A stretch of 64,000 bases of DNA from Saururus chinensis (Eukaryota > Streptophyta > Magnoliopsida > Piperales > Saururaceae), in NCBI GenBank assembly GCA_035235625.1, contig CP141146.1:1296501-1360500 (forward strand). Direction: 5' to 3'. The first letter of the stretch is position 1, and every line of letters begins with the position of its first letter. The position numbers and the translations under genes were made by a program. Under the pieces are notes generated by a model. It searched no databases. It was not told where the DNA came from and was given only the letters and a program-made list of their open reading frames with translations. Shown here piece after piece: positions 1 through 11,037 of the stretch.

Positions 1-612
1 CCACCGGATGAAGTTATGAACAGACAAAAAAAGCGATAAGAATACGAGTACGAAGTTTACCATCGCATAACGTGCACATTGACAATCCACGGAACCAAGG
101 TAAAGTTTGTGGATGGCACCGATACCTTGTTTTTTTATTTTTATTTCTTTTTGGTGAAGGGTACAGAAAAGTCCGATACCAAGCAGAAGATAAGTAAAAA
201 AATATACAGTAATATTTAATATATATGTAAATCAACTGGCGTACTTGTGCAGAATTCCAGGACAGGCTAAGAAACAGCTACTAGAAAACAAAGCCATCAC
301 CTCAATGAACACAAAAATTGTGTTCAGAGATCACATGAACAATTTACAGAGAGAAACAGAGAGAGACTAGAAGACACACGTAATGATACATATTGCCACT
401 CACAGCGTTCAAATCGAAAAAAATTCAAAGGGAATAACACTTTTGAATGAATGAACTCCGATCGTAGTTATCCACAAACGATTATCAGGAAAAATTCGAT
501 TGGAAAATACATTGAAAAAAAGGAGATAATGGCAGAAGATTACATCAAGCAGTGAAAGTGAAAAACAGAGTAAAACTCTCTTCTGGGATAAGAGAAAAGC
601 ATAGGAACTGAC
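1..612 (-). other. Intron 1 (partial) of the ABHD17-type gene
   Basis: Sequence downstream of the exon 1 donor on the minus strand. None of its frames holds the expected next hydrolase segment, so the intron continues past the left edge. It is AT-rich with short A and T runs and no repeat I can name. Confidence 0.6.
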
Positions 613-911
613 CCCATCAGATTAACCCTGAGATTGACCTTAAGCTGCACGAAGAGATCGTAGAGCTGGCCGAGATCCGCCGCGTTTCCATGGGAGTAGA
701 GCACCGTGAGGCGGGCGTACGGGTTTTTCAGATAAAAGGCAACGATTTTGCTACCATGCTTCGTGTCAAGGAGATGGACATCCATGGAACTGTCCCGAGG
801 GATGCCGGATACCACCACTTTGCCGTCCTCCTCCGTCTTGATCCGGTAGGTGGGCGGATCCGGCGGGAAGAAGGCGAACATCGCCGCCAGGCGCGAGACG
901 CAACAACCCAT
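613..911 (-). CDS. ABHD17-type alpha/beta hydrolase, first coding exon (partial gene)
   Basis: Seen: an open frame starting MGCCVSRLAAMF, followed by FAFFPPDPPTY, the VAFYLKNPYARLTVLYSHGN block (HGN at residues 74-76) and AADLGQLYDLF, ending VNLRVNLMG. It stops in phase 2 at a donor reading GG/GTCAGT (613/612). Known: these blocks typify plant and animal ABHD17-like serine hydrolases, membrane-anchored through N-terminal cysteines; the animal members remove palmitate from proteins. Cys3 and Cys4 fit such an anchor. An in-frame ATG lies five codons upstream (926), but the MGCC start is chosen because it matches the family and exposes the cysteine cluster. The nucleophile serine and the catalytic Asp and His lie in later exons left of the window. 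Family call is firm; substrate is unknown. Confidence 0.88.
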
Positions 912-1480
912 ATCCCCCGAGACCATGAAGAGGTCGAAACCTCATTGACTCATCAGAAAAAATGTAAAAAAAATGCCTTCTTTCAGCAGAAACCAATCGC
1001 CGGTAACTGGGTTCCAGAAAAAAAAAAAGGGTTTTCAAGTATCAGAAGCAATACAAAGAACCAGAAGCACTATCTATGACGGTCTGAAGTGAAACAGATA
1101 TTACAGAGGACTAAACTTCAGGGCCGAACGTACTGAAACAAGCTTCAGCTTTTTTAGCATAGCGACTGGAACTAAGTAGCTAGAGATTACAGGAGGCAGA
1201 TAGTGACACATGAGGCAATCCAATGATAAGCTCTTCTCGCCGTTGCATGCGAATCTTCTTCACTTCTTCTTCTGCTGTTGCTGTTGCTGTTGCTGTTGCG
1301 GGGTGGTGAGCTAGTGGCAACCGGCAACTGGCAAGCAGAAGGAAAAAACCGAGAAGGGGAGACTGGGAGGAAGGAGTTGAGTAATGGCGGAGGAGGAGGA
1401 GGAGGAGGCGCAAACTCCAACTCTGTCAGCTCATGTGGCCACCAATTCATGGCGATTTTGTCCTGTCTGCGGCGCACGTG
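912..1480 (-). promoter_or_regulatory. 5' flank or leader of the ABHD17-type gene
   Basis: On the minus strand this precedes the MGCC start. It holds a CAGCAA-type hexamer repeat (about 1270-1299) and a pyrimidine-rich GGAGGA/CCTCCT tract (about 1390-1410), both common in plant leaders. A leader intron is possible but I cannot place it. The open frames here on both strands are low-complexity and match no family I know. Confidence 0.35.
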
Positions 1481-1697
1481 ACCCCCGCATGTGTTGTATC
1501 ACTGTTCTGCAGCAGTTGCCAGTGGCTGGGGTTGGAGCTCCTCTGCAACAGGCCCTTTTGGCTACCTCCCCATTGAGTGGGCTCACCCTCTATGGCCCCA
1601 CATTCAAAAATGGACATTTGGTGTTGCGGATGGCCCCCACAGATAGAGAAGGTGGGGCTGATGCAAGTATGATGCGAGTACCAACCTTACAAAGGAG

Positions 1698-1719
1698 TGT
1701 CATGTCATGTCATGTCATA
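1698..1719. repeat. TGTCA short tandem repeat
   Basis: Four head-to-tail copies of the pentamer TGTCA. It lies in a 130-codon plus-strand open frame (1384-1776) that I regard as spurious. Confidence 0.6.
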
Positions 1720-1776
1720 CGGCATTATGCCAAGTTTTACCGAATCTTAGAAAGTGGTCAAGTTTTGGTAAGTTGA

Positions 1777-3726
1777 AAATGTTGCGCGGTAACCTCAGGC
1801 ATCTGGCTACATAAAATACTGATGAAGCACAATTATGCGTGTGTGGAGGTGACGATGATCTTGTCTTTGCTCAGATTTGGTTGCGTGCAATGCCACACTT
1901 TTTGGTTTGTACACTGCACCTAGTTTGGTAGCAGCCATTTTTACATATTTTAATAGGACTTTACAAGTAGGCTCTATATAAAATTCATATAAGTTTATTT
2001 ATTTAAAACTAATTAAAATTTATGTATAAATTTTTATTATATATTTTTAACGTAAAAATATTATTTTTCTTGTGCAAAAAATTAATGACAAAACCCACAT
2101 TTACTAGAAAAAATATTTATAATATCTTTTTAAGATAGAGCATGTTAATATTAATATATATTAACATATATACTATCAATTTCAAAAATTAATAGCTTTT
2201 ATGCTCGCCATTAATAAAGAACATTTAAAATAGTCCTGTCTTCATAAACTACAGCCATTGTCCCTGTCTATACCGCCATGTAATGTACTTACAATATTAG
2301 AGGTGGATAAGATGATTGGCCAGTTTTGATGGGTAAATTCCCCGAACGTGATACATTGTTTCGTTTTCGTTTTGGGCCAAAGCTATTTATTTTATTTTCT
2401 CAAAAGGTAAAGACAAAGTTCTCCACGAGTCAACATCCTACTTTTACTACTTTGCCACAAATTCAACATCATATACTGCTTTACATTTTTTTATGACAAA
2501 AAAGGGCCACAAGGGACAACGGAGCAATCCATTATGCTTGACCATAACGCATTGTCATGTAATAAGACTGGCTACAAACACATAGGTTGTGAGAAATTGA
2601 AAATAATATTCTACTTCTGTTCAAAACTCATTTGAGAGTTTTTGTTGTTTAGAATTTTCTTTTTACAAAAAGTGATACAATATAATCATAAGATAGAAAA
2701 AAACAACACCCACTTTACAATAAGTGTGACAAATTGCACTATCAGAAAAAGTGTTAATTGCCTCAACGGCATGCCCAAGAGACCCCACCTTCACATCAGA
2801 TGACTTCAAACTCTAGCTCTAAACAACAACCCCCAAGCGCAAAAGATGACCAGACGCCACACCCACTCGAAGGCAGCCCTACAAACCTTGAGGGGGTTAA
2901 TTGCAACCATGAACTTATAGATTGCACGAGGGCAACCCGAGGGGGAGGTTAACCACGGCCTAAACTGGCATGGAAAAGATCCACATTAGAATAGAGCCGG
3001 GGCTAAGCCACATTAAGCAACGGTAGAGGTTATTGTACTACATTTTAGAATTATAAGGAGGGGCATGCAAGTAAATACCTATATCCCCCTTAATATTTTA
3101 GGGTTGTTCCCATTTAAGAATAGATAGTGATATTCCTACAATAATAATACCCACAAAAATTTACACAGTAATTTTAATTAGACTTTGTAAGTGAGTCATA
3201 CACAAAGTTCACATAGGTTTACTTATATAAACCAATCAAAACTCATGTATGAGTTTTTTATATATAATTTTGATATAAAATTATCATTTTACCTTAAAGA
3301 ACTTCATGGCTATGCCTAGGTAGAGGAGTGCATGCCCTACCTTGAGCACCACCTACCACTAGGGGAATGCCATTAGTATTTGGGAAAACCTGGTCGAACC
3401 CTAATATGCCCATGTTATAATTTAAACCCAAATAATTATTTTAGATTGGGTTTAGGTTTTAAGTAATCTAACCTACCCTAGCTCAATGAAGGCTATAAAT
3501 AATATTATTTTTATTTTAATAATAATTCTTAAAATTTTCTTTATGGTAAAAATTAAGACTAAATATAATATTATATTTTGTATAAAAAATATTAAAAAAT
3601 AAAATTAAGAATAATTTTTTATACTAAACGGGTAAGGAGGGGCTAGAAGGGACCAACATACTATGAAAAGAGCCGCGAATAAGGTGGCGTAAAGGAGGAA
3701 GAAGAAAGGAGGCTGAAACAGGGAAT
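1777..3726. other. AT-rich intergenic stretch, no gene seen
   Basis: Mostly AT-rich, with a small GC-richer patch at about 2760-3010 whose 64-codon open frame resembles no known protein. Around 2140-2235 a degenerate stretch resembles the hairpin MITE family found at 3.7 and 25.6-26.1 kb. No RNA gene recognised. Confidence 0.5.
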
Positions 3727-3953
3727 AGTTTTTTATGCTATGAGCTGACAATAAGCCTGAGTGTAAGGAACGCTTGTAAAATATTTATTTTCAAAATCGA
3801 CGATATACACGATAGTACATATTAGCATAAATAAGACGCACATGCTAGCGCATATTAACATAAATAGTACTTACACTAACGTGTGTTAATATATGCACCA
3901 TCAATCTTAAAAATAAATGTCTCACATGCATTCTTTATGCTCGGCTCATAATA
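3727..3953. mobile_element. Hairpin MITE, small family, copy 1
   Basis: About 225 bp with imperfect terminal inverted similarity. A stretch with GAGTGTAAGGAACGC and TTTTCAAAATCGACG near the left side is mirrored by CATCAATCTTAAAAATAAATG and ATTCTTTATGCTCGGCTCAT near the right. The same layout recurs at 25.63-25.85 and 25.87-26.08 kb. Target duplication not identified; superfamily unknown. Confidence 0.5.
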
Positions 3954-4145
3954 ATTACGAAACATAAAAATTATTTTTTTAAAATAATAATTTATAATAA
4001 AAAGGACAAAAGAAAAGTTGGTGAGGTGAAACGGTTTTCGACGAAGAGGAAAAGGGAATGAAAAGTCATGGGCGGACAGGAAGGAGGGACAATTGGACAA
4101 AGCAGGGCTTGTTTGCATATGTGTTCGGCTTGTTTACGTAAGTGT

Positions 4146-4500
4146 TGAAAATGTTTAAGCCTACTAAAAAGGATGTCAGGCTTGAGTGGCCCACATAATA
4201 ACATGTTTCCTACCATTTATCTTAGCGTTAAAAATGTTTAAAGCGAATTAGAAAAGCTGTCAGGTTCAAGTGCCCCAACCAACATGTGTTTCCTACCTGG
4301 AATACAAAAAAAGACAAGACAAGACAACTTGCACATCACTAGCTAGGAAAACGGTTGATTCATGGTTAAACATTCATACGCTGTGCATTAATTCCAGAAC
4401 ATAAGAAAATGAGCCAAGCAAAGAAGTTTCATGGTTGAATATTCAACTGCTTAATTAATATAGCAGTTTCATGGTTAGATATTCACCCGCTTTGCATTAA
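4146..4500. repeat. Two adjacent direct duplications downstream of TOL1
   Basis: Unit 1 (about 4148-4215) and unit 2 (about 4229-4297) share GAAAATGTTTAA-like starts, a GTCAGGTTCAAGTG-like core and ACATGTTTCCTACC-like ends. A second pair (about 4356-4418 and 4463-4523) shares TTCATGGTTA and GCATTAATTCCAGAA. The duplicates are diverged, so they are old. They lie just 3' of the TOL1 stop codon. Confidence 0.6.
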
Positions 4501-4812
4501 TTCCAGAAGATGAGAAAAAGGCCCAAAAGTAGCACACAAAAATGTTCAAATTAATCACACTGGATCATGTGCCAAATGGTATTATGGATCTTAAATGTCT
4601 ATAAAAACAAGTGAGGAGAAAAACATGAATTTACATAACTTCTTCTTTACTAAGGCAGCTAAAGAACCAATAACCCAAACTGCCCCTGCCATAAGTTTGC
4701 AATAATCGATATCCGCCTTAGTAAAATTTTCAATTCATGAATACCAACCAGCCTTTTAAGTAACAACGAAATCAATTTAACCCCAAGGTAGGGCTGAGGC
4801 AGAAAAAAAAAC

Positions 4813-7800
4813 TCAAAAAGATATGAGATCGTTGTCTTTCTGCTGCTGCTTCTTTGGTGTTTGTCCGTCCGATGAACTACCCTTCTTACCAAAGATCATC
4901 TCATCAAGGTCGTCCAAGATGTCGTCTTCCCCACCACGTGAACGAGAACCTGCTGGTTTTCTGACTAAAGCTTCTTCTTTTCCCACACGAGGTGACTCAT
5001 CTGGCTCCACAGCAACAGGTATCATAGCAGGCTCCGGAGCAGTATGCCTGACATCTTCCTTCTCAGAAGCTGCTTTCAGTTCATCATATTTTGAGATCAC
5101 CTTCTGAATTTCATCATTCACGTTCAAGGCCTCAATTAGCAAAGCCTCATTATCACCAGCAGTTTCAATTATCCTTTGGACCGTAAATTGAGATTGGCGG
5201 CATTGTTGCACTAGTGTCGTAGTCAAATCATCCTGTCAAACAGAAATGCTGATTATGTGGGGTGAAGAACATGTGCTCAACCCATTCATGCATCCACTTA
5301 CAAAAACAACAAAAATTGCATGCCATAATTATCATAATAAATCATAAATATAATAATCATAATTAAGTGGGACATTTTCCCAATAATTTGAGGTCATCAA
5401 CAAGATCTTGCACTTCCATTCTATCCTATTTGGTGCCAATTCTTTTGCAAGAGACTACTCAGTCATATCCTTTCCTGTTAACTCCATTTAAGTTCTCTTA
5501 AGTCTCCTTCTCCCTCTTTTGGCATCATTTTCACGGATCCATTCCAACCTTCTTACTGTGGCAACCCTTTGTCTTCTTTGTGTATGCATGTACACAACCT
5601 ATACTCACTAAGCTTCTAGAAGAGTATTGCATGCCTTATAGTTATCCTATAGAACCTGCCTTTCAGCCTATTTGGAACATGTTTATCATAAAATACTCAT
5701 GGCACTTCCTTCCATTTTACCCCACCCACGTTTATCCTATCTACCACATCACTACCAATATCTCCTTCTTTAAAGATAACGGAGGCCACATATCGAAATT
5801 GCTCGTATCTTAGCCATATATTTGTTATGACTAGCCCTAGGGGTCGGGTCCCGCCTATAAAGTCGATTACAATTAGAATTTAATTAACAATGATAGTATT
5901 TTAAAGTAATAGGAGTTTATTCTTATTGTGCTTAGGCTACTTTACAACACTCAATCGGAGCGTTCGATTTTGGAGTTCCTATATGCCAATACCAATTTTG
6001 TATTGGCGTGTAGGAGCTCCAAAATCAAACGCTCTGATACTAGTGTTGTAAACCAGTTGTCTACAAGGGGTTTCCATTATAGGAGAAAAGAATGAGGAGA
6101 GGGACTAAGGCTAAAGAGGCTAAATTAAAATAATTAATCTACTCTTTCATTGTTTTTCTGAATGAATAATCACAGCATAGCCCTTGCACATATTTATATA
6201 CCACAAATAAAAACTTTAATCCTAATAGAACTACTAATTAGAATGGGCCTCTAATATTAGCTTAAGCCCAATAAGAATAATCTCCTAATTACTCTAAAAT
6301 ACTATCACTATTAATTAAATTATAATCGTAATCGACTTTGTAGGCAGGACCCGACCGCTAGGGCGGGTCATAACCTTTTGATTCAAGAGCTTCCCACTAA
6401 GGGTCCGGTCATAACCTTTTGATTCTAGAGCTTCCCACTACAATTCTAGTTTGACATTTAACCCTACATAGCCCTGTCAACTAAAACTACACCATCCATA
6501 AAAAACATGCACCAAGCTAACCTATCCTGTATAAATGTTGTTATCTCATCCACTCATCCATAACTAAAGAAAAAGGTTAAGTGCTTAAGGCTGGCCCTGG
6601 ATCTTGACCTTCCACAATCAGGAATTCCTTGGTTTACCCCCAGATGTTCATACACTAGTCACTACCCCGCAGAACACGATAAATAAATAGATTTGAGAAA
6701 ATGCAGTGCAGCCGCCACAGAGCATATAGAAAGGATCAAACTATACATCATGTAATCGACTAGGTATAGAATTCCGTTTCTCAGAAGTGGCATTACACGA
6801 CTGAAGAACAAGTCTCTAGAAGAATTGGTCCGACTCAATTAATTCCTTTAATATATGTTTTTCTTATAAAAAAGGGATCATATCCACAGAATGATCTATT
6901 TCTAAAGTACTGTATACTATCACCAACCAATGATCATGATAATCCAGATTGAAACTTTTGCACCCCAGCCCCTGGGCAATTTGCAACCAGGTTTCACACT
7001 CGCTATACAAAGACCCTAGGCTTCTATTAACAGCACAGTTGAAATGAAATATATCATTCATTTTGACAAACGGGAATTGAAAGGTATCGACTTGTTAAAA
7101 AATGCCACTTCCTCCATCACATTTTAAAAAACCAAATAGGACACTTAATATGGGAAGGATGGAGTACTAGACAAGTTCCTTAATGACACAAACTAACAAG
7201 ATTAGTAACTTCTATCAAATATATCCCCATGCATAATTTTTCCTAAATAATTTGTTTACTAAAAACATCGCCTCCACTGTACCTTGACTGAAAACAGATC
7301 TAATATCCCTCCTTCCCATATTAAGTATCCTATTTGGTTTTTCAAAATGAATGGAGGAGGGAGTATTAGACAAGTTTCTTTATGACACAAACTGACAAGA
7401 TTAGTAACTTCTATCAAATATATCAGCATGCATAATTTTGCCTAAATAATTCGTTTACTAAAACATCGCCTCCACTATATCTGGTCCGGAAACAGGTTGG
7501 GTATTAAGATAATATGCCAAAATGGATATTACACCTGATTATAAAGTTCACTGCACTACAGTATTAGCAAACCTACTTTCTGGATCATTAGCAGAAAAGA
7601 CTAAGCATTAAAGCAGCCTTAAAGCAGCCGATAAAGAACATTATCCTATATCCTAGACAGATAAGGAGGAAGAGGTGAGACATTAAAATAATATACAAAA
7701 TAAATTTTAAATCCGAATATATATTTCACTACGCTACAGCATTAGCAAAAATACTTTCAGAATCATTAGTGGAAAAATCGAAGCACAAAACAGCAGAAAA

Positions 7801-8984
7801 GGAACATTAACCCTATGTCCTAGAACATCCCCCCGACAAACTACATACACAAAGTTATTTTATCCTCAACTAAATACACAAGTTCACTTACATCAAAACA
7901 CATCTACAAACTCTGGTGCTATGAACCCAGCCAAAAGCACGTAGGACTGAACAGTTCCACACAAAAAACAACAATTGTGAGAACATTTCGTATAAGCACT
8001 GGCCATACGAAAAAGAGAGTTATATCTAGTTCTAAAGATAAAAGATTAATGAACTTCTCAATTGTTATCAACTCCTAAAACACATGCGCAGAAAGGGCTA
8101 AAATTACATGACGAGCAGGAAAAAATATAGGATCACCTTCAAAGCATCTTGTTGCGGAGATGAGGTTAAAACCGTGGAAAGAAGCTCAACACTGTTGCGT
8201 GCAACGTCAAATGCTTCCTTCGTTTGCTCTGCAGTAAAAGTCCGAGGTACATCCTCCCGAGGGATGCGCGGGGCTGTAGCCACATTCATCTCAGATTCTG
8301 AAACAGAACGAGGTGGAGTGAAAATTGGAGCTAGACTCTCGTTATCACGTCCTGGAAATCGAACACCCCTAGATTTCAAGCTCTGAAACAAAACCAAAAA
8401 CCCATCAGAGCAGTCTTCGTCACAGACAAAAACAATCACCTTTACATGTCACATTCATTACTTACTTTGTATGTTTGCTCATAAACTGGTAGATACCGGA
8501 GTTCGTTAGCAGATTCACCCCATGCCTCGATCAAAATAAGAGCTTTGTTCCGATTATTGACAATGGTCTGAGGATCATCAATCAGTTTGACCATCTCATC
8601 CAGGACACGCTCCGCCGCGACCTCGGAGAACGCCTTCTCGCAATTCTTCACACAAGTTTCAAGCAGGACAAGGGCCAGGTACTGAACTCTGGGAATTTTC
8701 ATCATTATCCGCTTCTTGATGCCGCGGATGAGTTCGACGCTGTTGACCTTCTCGCTGTTGATCATGTCGCAGATTTCCAAATTGGCAGACCAGTCCGGCT
8801 CGTCCAAGTTCTCCGAGGTGGCCTCCTCCACGACCTTATCCGCGGGGGTCTGGCCCTGAAAGAGCTCCTTCACCTTGAAGCTCACAGAAGTCATCCCAGC
8901 TGACATCTTCCGGCTCACCTCCGCCCCGCTGATCTTCAGGCGCTCGCCAAAGGCGCTGACTTTCTCCATCAGATTATCGCTCAT
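4813..8984 (-). CDS. TOL1: TOM1-LIKE (TOL1-type) VHS and GAT domain protein, three coding exons
   Basis: Coding exons 8466-8984, 8137-8382 and 4813-5232 join in phase 0 to give 394 aa from MSDNLMEKVSAFGERLK to DNDLISF. The VHS domain (about residues 45-175) contains EICDMINSEKVNSVELIRG and YLALVLLETCVKNCEKAF. RFPGRDNESLAPIFTP links it to the GAT domain (about 225-313), with EQTKEAFDVARNSVELLST and LVQQCRQSQFTVQRIIETAG. A conserved acidic tail DDLDEMIFGKK sits at 362-372. Known: TOL proteins bind ubiquitin and act as an ESCRT-0-like gate that sorts plasma-membrane cargo, such as PIN auxin carriers, to vacuolar degradation. Length and all motifs match TOL1-type proteins of about 400 aa. Intron 2 (5233-8136) is long and full of repeats; intron 1 is 83 bp. 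The minus-strand neighbours are unrelated. I see no defect. Confidence 0.95.
5824..6374. mobile_element. Long-TIR foldback element in TOL1 intron 2
   Basis: The ends are near-identical inverted repeats of about 95 bp. The left begins GTTATGAC and contains GGTCGGGTCC, AAAGTCGATTAC and GATAGTATTTTA; the right is its reverse complement, ending GTCATAAC. The centre holds a second inverted repeat. No transposase. No clear target duplication: a tandem repeat abuts the right end and hides it. Confidence 0.75.
5944..6049. repeat. Central hairpin inside the TOL1-intron foldback
   Basis: Left arm (5944-5992) ACAACACT...GCGTTCGATTTTGGAG...GCCAATAC pairs with the right arm (6001-6049) through an 8-base loop. 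About 45 of 50 positions appear to pair. Transcribed as part of the TOL1 pre-mRNA it would form a strong stem. Confidence 0.75.
6364..6441. repeat. Tandem duplication of about 41 bp
   Basis: GGTCATAACCTTTTGATTC is followed by A or T and AGAGCTTCCCACTA, twice in a row. The first copy overlaps the right end of the foldback element, so the duplication postdates or accompanied its insertion. Confidence 0.75.
7110..7830. repeat. Two consecutive segmental duplications in TOL1 intron 2
   Basis: Block 1 (about 7110-7300) recurs at 7318-7500; both carry a Stowaway-like scrap then ATTAGTAACTTCTATCAAAT and ACATCGCCTCCACT. Block 2 (about 7501-7660) recurs at 7672-7830; both carry CACTAC-like then GCTACAG-like segments, ATTAGCAAA and a run through GAACATTA to TCCTAGA. 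The copies have diverged by substitutions and small gaps. Confidence 0.7.
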
Positions 8985-9509
8985 CTTCGGAACTCCAGAG
9001 AACCAAAAACCCACAAGATTTCTAGAAGCAAAATTCAAAATTTCTGAAACACACAGATGATTCAGACCACCATGTACCGCTCAATCCAACAATAAAATTT
9101 CGGAAAATAGAAAACTTTTCGAAGGGAAAACTTAAATTAGATTAATATGTATAAACCAAAATCAAAGACTGCTCACCACCATATGTCCACTGAATAAAAA
9201 ACGGATGATAAGTACAGAAACAAAAACTTGTTATATAGGGCAGATTTAATCGGAACAAGGCAATTACCAAATTTGGCAAAAAAATTTCCAACTTTGGCAG
9301 AAACAAACTATCCACAAACGCGGATAACACGAGAAACAGAACAGATGAGATTGCTTCCAGGACTCAACTCCAGACTAAATCAGTAAACGCGGAAATCACG
9401 TCATCGATTCAAATCGCTCACAGAAAAGATGAAGAAATCTTTGAATTGCACAGACAGAAGCCCAGCACGGAAAACAAATCTGAAGGAGAAGAGATAGAAA
9501 AGGTCGTAC

Positions 9510-9640
9510 CTTTTGAAGCCGGCTATCGATCGAGAAGAGGAAGACTTTGAGACTTATGGAGGGGAGAAATTGGAAAAGGAATTTGCGAGGTGAGGTTCCT
9601 CGTCGTCGTCGAAGACTTGCTTCTGTCACGATATTTACCA
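9510..9640 (-). promoter_or_regulatory. Likely non-coding first exon of TOL1 (right end approximate)
   Basis: On the minus strand a good donor, CAAAAG/GTACGA, sits at 9510/9509. Plausible acceptors just before the start codon are TTTCAG at about 9044 or TTCTAG at about 9022, implying a 5'UTR intron of nearly 0.5 kb. The transcript start is not visible, so the right end is a guess. Confidence 0.45.
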
Positions 9641-9644
9641 GAGC

Positions 9645-10604
9645 GGTAGTTTCGTTATAACATTAGACTAAAATTAACGTTAATTAGTACTCCTAAATAC
9701 ACTTGTAGTGGGTATATTTGTTGAAAATAATTATTAATATTAAAGTAAACAGATTAAAAATATATACTCGTATATAACATACAAAAAATAATAATAAAAA
9801 TATATCAGCAGTGAGAAATCAAATAAAATCATTAATATAAGATGGAAGAAGGGAAATATATATGAATAATATTTTAAAAAAAATACTAAAATAATATAGA
9901 AGAAAATATTTATCGAAATCATAGTTTTTTAAAAAAAATTATGATTACGTCATCCTAAATATATCATCCTTACATCAATATGGTGTAAAGTAATGATAAT
10001 TTCGTTTTTACACAGGATGAAACATTTGCAAGGACGAATTTTGTGATGAAATTATAAAAAAATTTAAAAAAACACTAAGGGAGAGCATGGCAAAAAGTAA
10101 CATAATTTTGGTAAATATTTCTTATTTCTCTATTATATTTTAAATTATAATTTTTATTAAATAGTAAGATTTACATTTAAAAGAAAATAAATAAGCTTAT
10201 AATACACTTTTTCAAGTACTCAATTATTTATATTTAATCAAATAGAGCTATTTATATAAAATAAGTTTTTTACTAAATAAAATTCTTAATTTTGGATAGA
10301 GGAAGCATAAAAATTTATCAAAATATATCGCAGTTGTATGTAAAGAAATTCACCCAAAATGCTTTAGAAATTGTACCTGAGAACTTTCCAAAAGTACAAA
10401 TAACATGTAAATATAATAAATATAATATTAGAAAAAATTATAAAAAATTATGATTAATACTTGTGTAATATATGCATGACCCACAAAATTTATGAGATGA
10501 TATATGTAGGGTCTCATTCAATAGAGTTTGTTAAAATATTTGAAATGGTACCAAAAAATCTAGGTTTGAGAAACAATACAATGTGAAAAATGTGGCTCAT
10601 ATTG
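9645..10604. other. AT-rich intergenic stretch, no gene seen
   Basis: Upstream of TOL1 and left of the first family B element. Very AT-rich, no plausible coding frame, no named repeat. Confidence 0.5.
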
Positions 10605-11028
10605 TGTAAAGACCCTCATCTCTAAACCGGTTTTTAGTTTTCTTTAATTATTAGTTATCGTGAGATTAACGTATTTTCTGATTCTATTCGGTAGTTTCGT
10701 AAATAAATAGTGTTTGTGAATGGTTTTAACCAAAATCAACTATAATATTAGTCGTTTTAAGTGATTTCAAAATAAATGTGAATTTTTGGGATTTTTTAGA
10801 ATTTTTTCTATTTTTTCAAAAATTAGGGTTTTGGCGGGACCCCTGTGAGCCCCACCGTCGAAATTTCAGTTTTTAGGTCAAATGAAACCATATGTCTACT
10901 TAAGGCCATATAAAAAATTTTAGAATTTTATTAGGCTTAATTAGTGCTTAAATTTGTAAAATACTCATTTTTAGCCTATTTTTCCTATTTACACCCCATA
11001 ATTTACCTATACATACCCTAACTCCTAC

Positions 11029-11037
11029 TATAAAAAG
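11029..11037 (+). promoter_or_regulatory. TATA box of family B copy 1
   Basis: TATAAAAAG in the context CCTACTATAAAAAGGCA. The equivalent site is kept in family B copies at about 51187-51195 (minus) and 57064-57072 (plus), and is altered in the copy ending at 54587. Confidence 0.65.

Noticed and set aside
1384-1776. 130-codon plus-strand frame starting MAEEEEEEAQ
   Set aside because: The Glu run comes from a GGA repeat, part comes from the TGTCA repeat, and no family pattern or splice context supports it.
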